NCBI GenBank assembly: GCA_021784615.1
Contig: JAJYHU010000095.1
Span: forward strand, 1-9,719
Origin: Acidobacteriota bacterium
Lineage (GTDB): Bacteria; Acidobacteriota; Terriglobia; UBA7540
DNA: 9,719 nucleotides
Direction of reading: 5' to 3'
A program made the position numbers and the translations under genes. Shown here piece by piece: positions 1 through 6,426 of this stretch. Position 1 is the stretch's first letter. Each line of letters begins with the position of its first letter. The notes below the pieces were generated by a model, which was given only the letters and a program-made list of their open reading frames with translations, ran no database searches and had not been told where the DNA came from.

Positions 1-243
1 GGCTTGACTGCCAGTGGCTGGAGGGCCCAAATAGCCAAGTGTGGCGCTGAACCCCATGTCATAGGTGGAAGAGTAGGTAAACTCCGCCGTATTTAAGGTT
101 CGAAGCGATCCGACAGCCGAGGCTTGGTTGGCAGCTGCGCGGGAACGGAGAAAGTTGGGGATGGCGATCGCCGCAAGAATAAGAATGATTGCAACAACGA
201 TCAAGAGTTCCACTAAAGAAAAGCCTTGCGAACGAGGCCTCAC
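1..243 (-). CDS. Type IV prepilin (PilA-like), N-terminal part only
   Basis: This is the first 81 codons of a pilin subunit gene that runs off the left edge of the window. The product begins V/M-R-P-R-S-Q-G followed by F-S-L-V-E, a class III prepilin leader: cleavage by prepilin peptidase is expected after G7, leaving Phe as residue 1 and the conserved Glu at +5. The hydrophobic helix (LLIVVAIILILAAIAIP) and the following N-F-L-R-S-R are typical of major and minor pilins, which assemble into a surface fibre used for twitching, adhesion or DNA uptake. The stretch after it (about residues 39-81, S-L-R-T-L-N-T-A-E then a Tyr/Gly-rich part) matches the acidobacterial/deltaproteobacterial pilin style. 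I chose the GTG at 243 because the leader is then six residues plus Gly, as usual; an in-frame ATG at 264 lies in sequence that reads as a TonB-receptor tail on the other strand. The ribosome-binding site is weak (AAGG close to the GTG). Family call is firm; start and intactness are uncertain. Confidence 0.85.
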   Translation of the reverse strand, partial: MRPRSQGFSLVELLIVVAIILILAAIAIPNFLRSRAAANQASAVGSLRTLNTAEFTYSSTYDMGFSATLGYLGPPATGSQA

Positions 244-408
244 AACCTTAAGATTCAGGCCCATGTCGATAACGTCTTCAACCATCCCAGCTGGGGTTAT
301 GAAGTAGACAACAACGCCCTGTCCAGGTCCTTTGGCGAGTACGCGGTTTACAACACCCCAGAGGGTGACCCGCGGGTCATCGTGCTCTCGACGCAGTTTG
401 AGTTCTGA
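226..408 (+). pseudogene. C-terminal remnant of a TonB-dependent outer-membrane receptor
   Basis: The plus strand encodes about 55 residues that look like the last strands of a large TonB-dependent receptor. The tell-tale parts are L-K-I-Q-A-H-V-D-N-V-F-N-H-P-S-W-G near the start, a short S-F-G-E-Y segment, and an ending P-R-V-I-V-L-S-T-Q-F-E-F followed by TGA. In the family, the final beta strand ends in an aromatic residue recognised by the BAM complex, and N-x-F-N-H-P plus a terminal (Q/R)-(F/L)-x-F are usual in the long carboxypeptidase-regulatory-domain receptors of Acidobacteria. Intact receptors are near 1000 residues, so more than 90% is missing. The similarity seems to begin near position 241, where the oppositely oriented pilin gene starts, so this is a truncated relic rather than a small gene. 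The only start in frame is a TTG at 226 inside the pilin gene. Assignment rests on motif recognition only. Confidence 0.6.
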
Positions 409-434
409 GAGGTACCCGCAGAACCGCTTAACCG

Positions 435-474
435 CCTGCGGAAGGGCGGGCCTTAAAACCCGTCCTTCCGCAGG
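435..474. repeat. Perfect-arm hairpin, 16-bp stem, after the receptor remnant
   Basis: Arms 435-450 and 459-474 pair over 16 positions (15 Watson-Crick pairs and one G-U on the plus-strand transcript) around an 8-base loop. It lies 27 bases after the TGA of the receptor remnant, so it may be the old terminator of that gene. It lacks a U-run on either strand: the plus side is followed by an A-run (478-483). It could instead be a dispersed REP-like palindrome. The sequence shows the palindrome; function is unknown. Confidence 0.55.
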
Positions 475-513
475 CACAAAAAAGTTGAACTGGAAGTTGC
501 CGCAGGATGATGG

Positions 514-577
514 GGCTCTGATCGCAGCGTTCCGGACCTGGAAGGCCGGATACGCCACTGTGAGGAGAGCCTTTTTT
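514..577 (+). terminator. Possible branched hairpin with T-run
   Basis: GGCTCT (514-519) pairs with AGAGCC (566-571), directly followed by six T (572-577). Inside this closing stem, GCGT-TCCGG (527-535) pairs with CCGGA-ACGC (546-555, one bulged T at 551) around a 10-base loop. A G+C-rich stem plus a T-run fits an intrinsic terminator or the end of a structured RNA on the plus strand. The outer stem spans a 46-base interior, longer than normal for a terminator, so the reading is tentative. Confidence 0.3.
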
Positions 578-914
578 GTTGCAGCGCCGGATTTGCCCGC
601 TTTTCTCACCAATGAATTCAGAAGCCGCGTTGATTTCTGATTTGACCTGTGTGGGGTGGTTTTGGAGGGGTTGTATCGTAAAAGGCCGAGGAGAGTACAC
701 TTTTTGTCGCGCAACCGGCGGTCAGCGGCTTATTTGCTGGGTGGACGGAACCCTCTCGGGGCACTTCAGCTTGGGGATATTTCTTTGAGACCAAGTTTCC
801 GCAGCACACCTTGTTCAGTCGCACAGTGGGACCGTACGCAACCGGGCGCAGGCCTGGCGGAACAAGTCTGCCTTCAACTCGGACTGCTTCCCTCGCGGAC
901 ATGCTGAAGGGGGC

Positions 915-1040
915 ATGGCAATCGACAAAATGGTCTTCTCGCAAGCCCGGCGCATTGCCCACGCGGCTCCTCCGAAACGCACAAGGCTAATCGAGCACTA
1001 TATCGAAAGAATCTCCGCAGCCTCCGAGAGTCTCGATTAA
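915..1040 (+). CDS. Hypothetical small ORF, 41 aa
   Basis: An ATG at 915 preceded by a purine run (GAAGGGGG at 906-913, rather close to the start) opens a 41-residue frame ending in TAA at 1038-1040. The product is basic in the middle (P-P-K-R-T-R-L) and ends in an amphipathic-looking stretch (I-E-H-Y-I-E-R-I-S-A-A-S-E-S-L-D). The same frame is open upstream to 789, and from about 861 onward its third positions are G/C-rich, so it could also be the end of a longer decayed gene. I do not recognise a family. The 3' end overlaps the inverted repeat at 988-1039, which may be the real reason the sequence is constrained. Likely either a relic or chance. Confidence 0.18.
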   Translation: MAIDKMVFSQARRIAHAAPPKRTRLIEHYIERISAASESLD

Positions 1041-1081
1041 CGCTCGCGATTTAGACACGCCATTGAGCGCCAAACCGCGGT

Positions 1082-1122
1082 AAACAAAAAGGCCGTCTCC
1101 AAATCTTTCAGAGACGGCCTTC
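1082..1122 (-). terminator. Intrinsic terminator of the radical SAM gene
   Basis: On the minus strand, GGCCGTCTC (from 1119 to 1111) pairs perfectly with GAGACGGCC (1099 to 1091), with an A-T extension at each base of the stem, around an 11-base loop. It is followed by TTTTTGTTT (1090-1082). It starts about 21 bases after the TAA of the minus-strand gene ending at 1144. Stem, loop and U-run all fit a rho-independent terminator. Confidence 0.92.
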
Positions 1123-1143
1123 GGTTTCAGTTTAGTGGTTCGA

Positions 1144-3225
1144 TTAAGCGTGGACTTTTTCTTCGTCCGCTTGCTGCTTGGCGCTGTCAATCTGCACCAG
1201 CTCAACCTTGGGTTTTTTGAGGACCAGTTCCTCATAGACCTGCCGAGCCTGCTTGGCTTCCCACTCGGCTTTCCGGCGGGCGCGTTCTTCTTCCGCCGCC
1301 GTCATGGGAATGTCATGCTCGCGCTCGCGAACCCGGGCAGCGTCCTTGGCGTTGATGGTAAGCGAGTGCTGGAAGTCTCCGAGCTGCACTTCCTTCCCCC
1401 GGGCATAGATTTCGTGCTTGCCGTGGGTCTTGTACCACTCGGCGACGGTGGCATTCTTGTGCATGTTCTCGATAATCTGCCGCCATCCAATCCCCGTGTT
1501 ATACGCGCAGAAGGAGATTTCACCCTGCTGGGTCGCGTAAGGAATGATGCACATCTCCGTACGCCGGAAGTCGTAGTTGAACAAATCCTGGAACCACATT
1601 CCAGCGATGAACAGGAAGTTCCACGGGTCCGAGCGCCGCTTCAGAGTGTCATCAAGCGTACGGTCGGGGCTCGAAGCGCCGTAGACCTTATCGGCTCGCT
1701 TCTCGCCGGTCAGGGCAAACGATTTATCGAACTTCTTCAGGATGTCGACCAGCGCAAGACTGGGCGGCGCTCCGAAAGGATTGTAGTTCTTCAACAGCGC
1801 CAGGCCCATCATGAAATTCGAGAACCACTTGCCGCGGCCCGCGTCCGTGATCTGCTGCATGTCCTTTACCAGGCCCGGAATGTTCAGGAATTCTGGAACC
1901 GGGGCCCATTCTTTGTTTTCCTTGTTGATCATCAGGGCGGTTCCAACCCCGCAGTTGGGGTGGCAGCCGCAGCTAACCTGCCCCCACTGGGCTTCCGGAC
2001 CGTGCACCAGATCGGCGAAGTCGGAGAAAGCCCCCATCAGGGAGAGCGGGAACCAGTCGCGCGTCGGCTCCGTGATGCCAAGCTGCTTTTTGACATCTGA
2101 GGCCATGTGCGAAAGCGTATAGCGCTGGCGCATGCGCCGTTCCGGGGTAATATCCTCATCGCGTCCCGTGAACGAAACCGGCTGGAAGGCGATAAATGCG
2201 ATCTTCTTGGGGTTCTCGCGGGCAAAGTTGATGATGGGGCCAACCTGGTCATTGTTGACGCCGTTCACCAGCGTGGTTACCAGAATGATTTCAATGCCCG
2301 CTTCGTGCATGTTGTTGATCGCCCTCAGCTTGACGTCGAAAAGGTTCCCCACTTGGCGGTGGCTGTTGGCGTCGTTGCCAATGCCGTCAAACTGAAGGTA
2401 AGCGTATCGCAGTCCAGCCTCAAAGGCCTGCCGACAATACTCCTTGCTCTTGGCGAATTCGATCCCGTTGGTGGCCGCCTGAACGCTGTTGAACCCAATC
2501 TTGCGGGCGTAGCGAACGGCATCGATGAAATAAGGCGACATCGTCGGCTCGCCACCCGAGAACTGCACGGACATCTGCCGCCGGGGCTTGATCTTCGTCG
2601 CGTTATCAAGAATTTCCTTGATGTCTTCCCAGGTCAGTTCGTGAACGAAACCCACTTGGTTGGCGTCCATGAAGCAGGGATCGCACATCATGTTGCAACG
2701 GTTCGTCAGATCCACCGTCAGAACCGAACCTCGACCATGCTTGATGGTACTCGAACCGTGATTGTGCAGCTTTTCATCATTGTGGGCCCGGATGTCGCGT
2801 CCTGGGAAGTTCTGCTCGATCCAATGGAGAAAGTTCACGTCAAGCGCCATGATATCCTCATAATGGCCGTGAACCGGGCAATCTTTCACCATCCAGACTT
2901 GGCCGTCCCGTTCAATGATCTGGGCCTTGATCTCGCCCACTTTTTCCGACAAAAGCGTTTGCCAATCCTGGTCACCGTTCAGGATCCTTTCGCGCGCTTC
3001 CTTGACGCACCCCGGACAAAGCGAATCCGTCTCGCGCGGCCATCCCAGGCGCGGCTTGGTCTTCTGCCAGGACTTCAACAGAGGTTTGTCCGACCACTTC
3101 GGCGTAAAAGCCGGACTGGGTTTGTATTTGTTGAAAAACTGGATGGAATTAAATGCGACACCGGCGGCCCCAGTGACCGCACGGTCGAAATACTTCATGA
3201 CCCGCTGACCTCGAATACGTGGCAT
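1144..3225 (-). CDS. Radical SAM enzyme, tetraether/membrane-spanning lipid synthase (Tes/MJ0619)-like
   Basis: The 693-residue product has the radical SAM signature C-N-M-M-C-D-P-C (C177, C181, C184), which holds the [4Fe-4S] cluster that cleaves S-adenosylmethionine, and the F-S-G-G-E-P motif (223-227) that contacts SAM. Ahead of it is a small cysteine-based metal site: C70-P-G-C73, then D-C116-P-V-H-G-H. Radical SAM core preceded by CPxC and CPxHG is the hallmark of the MJ0619/Tes family, whose archaeal members join two lipid tails into a membrane-spanning tetraether. Further cysteines (C419, C421, C425, C559, C573) could hold auxiliary clusters. Residues 11-30 may form an amphipathic or membrane-contacting helix. 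The tail from about 640 is highly charged (Glu/Lys/Arg/Ala) and probably coiled coil, an addition to the usual core. The ATG at 3225 is supported by AGAGGT at 3238-3233, seven bases away; a second ATG at 3198 has less support. The gene is monocistronic as far as visible. In bacteria such enzymes are candidates for joining fatty-acyl tails (iso-diabolic acid) rather than archaeal isoprenoids. Family is fairly sure, substrate is not. Confidence 0.8.
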   Translation of the reverse strand: MPRIRGQRVMKYFDRAVTGAAGVAFNSIQFFNKYKPSPAFTPKWSDKPLLKSWQKTKPRLGWPRETDSLCPGCVKEARERILNGDQDWQTLLSEKVGEIKAQIIERDGQVWMVKDCPVHGHYEDIMALDVNFLHWIEQNFPGRDIRAHNDEKLHNHGSSTIKHGRGSVLTVDLTNRCNMMCDPCFMDANQVGFVHELTWEDIKEILDNATKIKPRRQMSVQFSGGEPTMSPYFIDAVRYARKIGFNSVQAATNGIEFAKSKEYCRQAFEAGLRYAYLQFDGIGNDANSHRQVGNLFDVKLRAINNMHEAGIEIILVTTLVNGVNNDQVGPIINFARENPKKIAFIAFQPVSFTGRDEDITPERRMRQRYTLSHMASDVKKQLGITEPTRDWFPLSLMGAFSDFADLVHGPEAQWGQVSCGCHPNCGVGTALMINKENKEWAPVPEFLNIPGLVKDMQQITDAGRGKWFSNFMMGLALLKNYNPFGAPPSLALVDILKKFDKSFALTGEKRADKVYGASSPDRTLDDTLKRRSDPWNFLFIAGMWFQDLFNYDFRRTEMCIIPYATQQGEISFCAYNTGIGWRQIIENMHKNATVAEWYKTHGKHEIYARGKEVQLGDFQHSLTINAKDAARVREREHDIPMTAAEEERARRKAEWEAKQARQVYEELVLKKPKVELVQIDSAKQQADEEKVHA

Positions 3226-3613
3226 AGTTCACACCTCTTGTTTGGAATAAGCTGCCGCCAGCCCCAGAAGGCTCATGCGGCGCTCTCATGCCTGCGAGGT
3301 CTCCCGGTCACACCTTGAACGTCAGTGACTCGGAACAACTCCCGCCATCAACCAACTTTCACGCCAGGCCTGAAAACCTAGCCTTCACGCCTGGACTTCA
3401 TCCCTGCCCAAGTTGTGGTTATCGCGCCAGAACAGCCGCTTTGGAATTCCTACGCGTGGGGACTGTGTCAAATCCCTCTTGCTATCTGCGCGCTCCCGCA
3501 TACACAGCTGACATTGTGAATTGTAGGGATTAGATACGGTAGATATTAAGCAGTTTGTGCCGAACTGTTGCTATCCGGGGTTGGACGGTTACAAAAGCGA
3601 TGTGAACGGAAAT

Positions 3614-3666
3614 GGGCAATCCCCTTGGATTTCAATATGTTGAGGCCAATTGCACCCGGATTGCCC
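3614..3666. repeat. Long nested inverted repeat
   Basis: GGGCAATCC (3614-3622) and GGATTGCCC (3658-3666) are perfect 9-base inverted repeats. Between them, TTGG/CCAA and CAA/TTG pair in the right order, so the whole 53 bases can fold into one irregular hairpin with internal loops. This resembles a structured RNA or a folded DNA site more than a terminator, because no U-run follows. No known RNA family is recognised. Confidence 0.4.
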
Positions 3667-3824
3667 TGGCATCGAGCAGCCTGAAAGCCGAGGCAAAGCC
3701 ACCGAAGCCTTCCGCTTCTGCACAGGAGCACCTCAGTTTTACAAGCCACAGGTGACGTCAAGCAGTTTGAGTGAAAGGCCGGGGGATCGGTTTTTCCATT
3801 GTTCGTTGAATCGGTTAAAGATCG

Positions 3825-3941
3825 CGTGGAGGGGGTGATGCGATCTACCTCTCCACGTTCGCAAATCAGACTTTGGGGCTCGTGCGTCCATAACCACCGC
3901 TCCACTTTTGATCGTGGTGGTACCAACGATATTTGCGTTGG
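3825..3941. repeat. Three inverted repeats in a row
   Basis: CGTGGAG/CTCCACG (3825-3831 and 3851-3857), ACCACC/GGTGGT (3893-3898 and 3916-3921) and CCAACG/CGTTGG (3923-3928 and 3936-3941) follow one another; the last two are separated by one base. All arms are perfect. Each is short enough to occur by chance singly; the cluster is what deserves mention. Function unknown. Confidence 0.35.
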
Positions 3942-4078
3942 AGGTTTAGCTATAAACTCTGATCGCGGAAAACACACCAGTAGCAGAACCTTCGCCCAAA
4001 GAAGTTCTCCTATCGCGCCTTCATTAGAATCTCCCCTTGAAAATTGTTGAAGTTAAAACGGGTTGATTTTGTGAGGCT

Positions 4079-6097
4079 CTAATGGCTCAAATTGAAAAGT
4101 GCCAGATACTTTCCCTGCGGTTCGATGTCCACCACGTCGTTTCCGACCCAGGTAAGGGTATACTCGATCTTGTCTGACGGGTCACAAAAGCCGAACCCCA
4201 AGCCATCCCCCGAGTTATTCCCGCCGATCTTCTCCTTAGTGATGGTTCTCGGAACTGAATAGCTGATTGTCACGAGGTCGTCTGATTTTAGGTCCGGTAT
4301 GCCCAGATAGCCAGAAACAGGCTCGTTCCATAAGGGCGCAACTGACTTCCCATTAACTGACACCCGAACCGATTGCGGATCAGTCCATACAGGTAGGCGA
4401 TAGTAAACGTTGCTTGGCACACGCACGTTGATCTCGATCCGCCCTTGGCTGGGAAGATACGATCTTACCCTGGCCCACTTAGAATCCCTATCTATGGCCA
4501 TATTTATGAATATGTTTTTCCCCTGTTTCGTCAAAATGTTCTTCCAACAAGCATAGGCTCCTCGAATGCCAGAATACTGACAACATCCGCCGAGGCCCAG
4601 TAACGGCGTATTTGTTTGACTGATCAGCCGGGTCATCTCATTAGGGTGAAAAGAATCAGCCCACCCTCCCTCAAGCGGCTTGGCCGATGGGAGTGAGACA
4701 GAGTCAGAAGGAATACCCTCAGTTCTCATAGAGGCGGCGGAAGCCATTACTTGTTCTAGCAACTTCTGATATTCAGGGGTGACAGTAAATTGAGCTTTCA
4801 AAAGCCCGTTCCGCGTGAACCGCTCGGCGTCGTCCCACAAGGCTGAGTAGGATGATAATTCTGGGTCGAGACGGGATGTTTTGGCTAATTCTACAGCCAG
4901 CTCAATCATATCAGCCGTACAGCAGGTTTCATTTACCACCCGAGCTTGGGTCCCGTCATCCATGTTCTCGGGAAACCAGCCGAAGGCGCCTGCGGCATTC
5001 ACATTGCGACGCGGATCAAAGATCCAATCATAGACTTTCTTTGCCCATCGGATTAGCCTGATCCCATCCGTACGATCACCATTCCGGCAAAGGGCCTCCC
5101 CCATTTTGACCACGCCCAACACGGTTGACGAGCGGTTGTGAAAATGGGAGGTAAATGAGCCATCAGGTCCGAATTCCAATGCGCGTTTAGTCTCACCGGT
5201 GTAACCATCACTCTGGTGTCCCGACAAGATTCCGCTGGTGATCTGTTTGGCGAACCTCAAAGCCCCTTGGTCACCCGTCGCCTCAAACCACATGACTAAA
5301 GGCTCGATCAACTGTCCACCCCAAACCCAGACATTCACCGGAAAGTGAGGGTCCCGGTTAAAATAGACATCGGACTTGAAAACAGCGTACACACCCTGGA
5401 TCGGGTCGCCTCCGTAAACCGGTAGCTTGCCCAACCCATCAATCATTTTCTTTATTCGCTCTTTGATTTTGGCACGTGCTCCTGGGTCATGAGCCAAGCT
5501 GACATACCATTGCACAAGGGCGCGCAGGGTTCTTCCTTGATCCCAAACGTTGTAGTAATGCTTTTTACTTTTTAGATCCGAGAGTTCGGGAACGTAGACA
5601 AGCCCTGTATCAGGATTGAAGAAGGACAGGAGGAATTGTTTTTGCCCGCGCTCGACGACATCCCCCGCCTTGGGGTCCCCCAACATTTCTCGCGCACAAA
5701 TCCAGGCCGTAATGGAGCGTGCGGTACAGTCTCCGTAATCCCACTGTGAATGCCAAACGGCCAGCCTTGGTAGTGCACATGCGCCAAAGTAGACTCTGTA
5801 GCATCCTTCTGTGCCGGGAAGCCGCTCAGGGTTGTTGGTCATGAACCCTGACACGGCCGCCCTTACAACGGGTATTAAATCGAGTCCGGCTGGAGACTCC
5901 CGGGTCGTTTTTGTCTCAAGTCCTCCTTCTGGGATCTCTTCTTTGGTGGGTCGTTGGCTGCGATTGGCATCGGCGCCAAAGATCTGCAGAGCGGCCGGGG
6001 AGAACGCAACGAGCGCGGTGGCTTTGAGGAACTTTCTTCTGTTTTGCCCGCGGCCATGCGGTTCGATACGGTCTTCGCTGCGCTTACGATCACTCAT
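4079..6097 (-). CDS. Tat-exported GH127-like glycosidase (beta-L-arabinofuranosidase fold)
   Basis: The 672-residue product begins with a basic region and a twin-arginine signal, N-R-R-K-F-L-K (R20, R21), followed by a hydrophobic stretch ending near F-G-A (about 42), so it should be exported folded. The mature part has an alpha/alpha-barrel-like region (about 75-520) and a beta-sandwich-like C-terminus (about 525-672) with V-R-V-S-V-N-G-K. Two motifs point to clan GH127/GH146 enzymes, which remove L-arabinofuranose through a cysteine nucleophile bound to zinc: E390-T-C392 (in V-N-E-T-C-C-T-A-D-M) and G-G-C505-C506, equivalent to the E-x-C and C-C zinc ligands of the family. The Glu in W-F-P-E-N (377) is a candidate acid/base. 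I prefer the ATG at 6097 because GGGAGG lies six bases upstream; a GTG at 6100 is too close to it. The gene appears more A+T-rich and less codon-biased than its neighbours and is flanked by long spacers, which fits acquisition. Overall similarity to characterised GH127 is judged distant; substrate unknown. Confidence 0.6.
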   Translation of the reverse strand: MSDRKRSEDRIEPHGRGQNRRKFLKATALVAFSPAALQIFGADANRSQRPTKEEIPEGGLETKTTRESPAGLDLIPVVRAAVSGFMTNNPERLPGTEGCYRVYFGACALPRLAVWHSQWDYGDCTARSITAWICAREMLGDPKAGDVVERGQKQFLLSFFNPDTGLVYVPELSDLKSKKHYYNVWDQGRTLRALVQWYVSLAHDPGARAKIKERIKKMIDGLGKLPVYGGDPIQGVYAVFKSDVYFNRDPHFPVNVWVWGGQLIEPLVMWFEATGDQGALRFAKQITSGILSGHQSDGYTGETKRALEFGPDGSFTSHFHNRSSTVLGVVKMGEALCRNGDRTDGIRLIRWAKKVYDWIFDPRRNVNAAGAFGWFPENMDDGTQARVVNETCCTADMIELAVELAKTSRLDPELSSYSALWDDAERFTRNGLLKAQFTVTPEYQKLLEQVMASAASMRTEGIPSDSVSLPSAKPLEGGWADSFHPNEMTRLISQTNTPLLGLGGCCQYSGIRGAYACWKNILTKQGKNIFINMAIDRDSKWARVRSYLPSQGRIEINVRVPSNVYYRLPVWTDPQSVRVSVNGKSVAPLWNEPVSGYLGIPDLKSDDLVTISYSVPRTITKEKIGGNNSGDGLGFGFCDPSDKIEYTLTWVGNDVVDIEPQGKYLALFNLSH

Positions 6098-6102
6098 CAC
6101 TT

Positions 6103-6110
6103 ACCTCCCG
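6103..6110 (-). promoter_or_regulatory. Ribosome-binding site deciding the glycosidase start
   Basis: CGGGAGGT on the minus strand places GGAGG about six bases before the ATG at 6097 but only about three before the GTG at 6100, so translation should begin at the ATG. Confidence 0.6.
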
Positions 6111-6126
6111 TATCAGAAAATGCCTA

Positions 6127-6270
6127 TCAGACACCATAGTTTTGATTAAAGGTTTCCTTCGTAAACTGGGGGTGTTGCAGAAGTGCGATGGCAAACCAGA
6201 GATGAGCTGCACATCCGAGGACGTGTGCAGATTTCCCGTTGGCCGCTCTGTTGGCATGGATCTTCACCAT
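6127..6270 (-). CDS. Hypothetical 47-aa upstream ORF
   Basis: An ATG at 6270 opens a 47-codon frame on the minus strand that stops with TGA at 6127, 29 bases before the glycosidase start and downstream of the candidate promoter at 6343-6371. A GGAG lies nine bases before the ATG. The product (start M-V-K-I-H-A-N-R-A-A-N-G-K, end N-Q-N-Y-G-V) has a mid-segment of about 17 mostly apolar residues (V-L-G-C-A-A-H-L-W-F-A-I-A-L-L). No family is recognised. It could be a leader peptide or a chance frame in a long 5' UTR. Confidence 0.2.
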   Translation of the reverse strand: MVKIHANRAANGKSAHVLGCAAHLWFAIALLQHPQFTKETFNQNYGV

Positions 6271-6342
6271 AACGGGCGACTCCCGGCTCGAAATATCACA
6301 GTAGCAGCCTGCTAACATTATCTGATCTTGTGATGATTATGG

Positions 6343-6371
6343 ATTATAACTTGTTCCACGGGCGATGCCTA
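6343..6371 (-). promoter_or_regulatory. Candidate promoter for the glycosidase gene
   Basis: On the minus strand a perfect -10 TATAAT (6348-6343) is preceded, after a 17-base spacer, by TAGGCA (6371-6366), which matches four of six bases of the -35 consensus. Transcription would start near 6336, giving a leader of about 240 bases before the glycosidase ATG. No other promoter this good is seen in the spacer on this strand. Confidence 0.4.
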
Positions 6372-6426
6372 TTGTCAAAGGAAACTTCCGGGCGTGTTGC
6401 TAGCGCCAGAAACACAGGAGCATAAA

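Larger units (their letters stand above)
409..1081. other. Gene-poor stretch between receptor remnant and radical SAM terminator
   Basis: Nearly 670 bases without a convincing gene. Besides the two hairpins listed separately, an 8-bp inverted repeat TAATCGAG / CTCGATTA lies at 988-995 and 1032-1039 with a smaller TCTC/GAGA stem inside. Short overlapping reading frames exist on both strands, but none shows a recognisable domain. One plus-strand frame open from 789 to 1040 is described as a hypothetical small ORF. The stretch may be decayed sequence linked to the rearrangement that truncated the TonB receptor; that is inference. Confidence 0.5.
3226..4078. other. Gene-poor, hairpin-rich intergenic stretch
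   Basis: About 850 bases separate two minus-strand genes, much longer than spacing elsewhere here. The part next to the radical SAM gene (3226-3540) should hold its promoter: a perfect TTGACA exists on the minus strand at 3471-3466, but the hexamer 17 bases downstream (AATTCC) is a poor -10, so no promoter is called. The part 3600-3945 carries four inverted repeats (listed separately). The longest reading frames (minus 3546-3977, plus 3799-4050) have compositions rich in Ser, Arg, Pro and Cys and no recognisable motif, so I treat them as chance. No tRNA, transposase or integrase motif was seen. No clear terminator follows the gene that ends at 4079. Confidence 0.55.

Noticed and set aside
546..571. 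CGCCACTGTGA, similar to a conserved string of cobalamin riboswitches
   Set aside because: The other conserved parts (B12 box, receptor stems) are not seen nearby, and no cobalamin-related gene follows on that strand. One short match is not enough.
1135..2100. Long plus-strand frame opposite the radical SAM gene
   Set aside because: It is antisense to a gene with clear motifs, a ribosome-binding site and a terminator; its product has no recognisable domain and reflects codon bias of the real gene.
2107..3318. 403-residue plus-strand frame
   Set aside because: Also a shadow of the radical SAM gene; no motif and no ribosome-binding site seen.
3466..3471. TTGACA on the minus strand as promoter of the radical SAM gene
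   Set aside because: The -10 position 17 bases downstream (AATTCC) is poor and other spacings are no better.
3893..3941. Adjacent hairpins considered as a tRNA or an integron attC site
   Set aside because: No T-loop sequence of the GGTTCGAATC type, no anticodon arm, and no attC core sites in the required spacing; no integrase nearby.
3546..3977. 143-residue minus-strand frame in the intergenic stretch
   Set aside because: Composition is uneven (many Cys, Arg, Ser, Pro), no family motif, and it crosses several inverted repeats; treated as chance.
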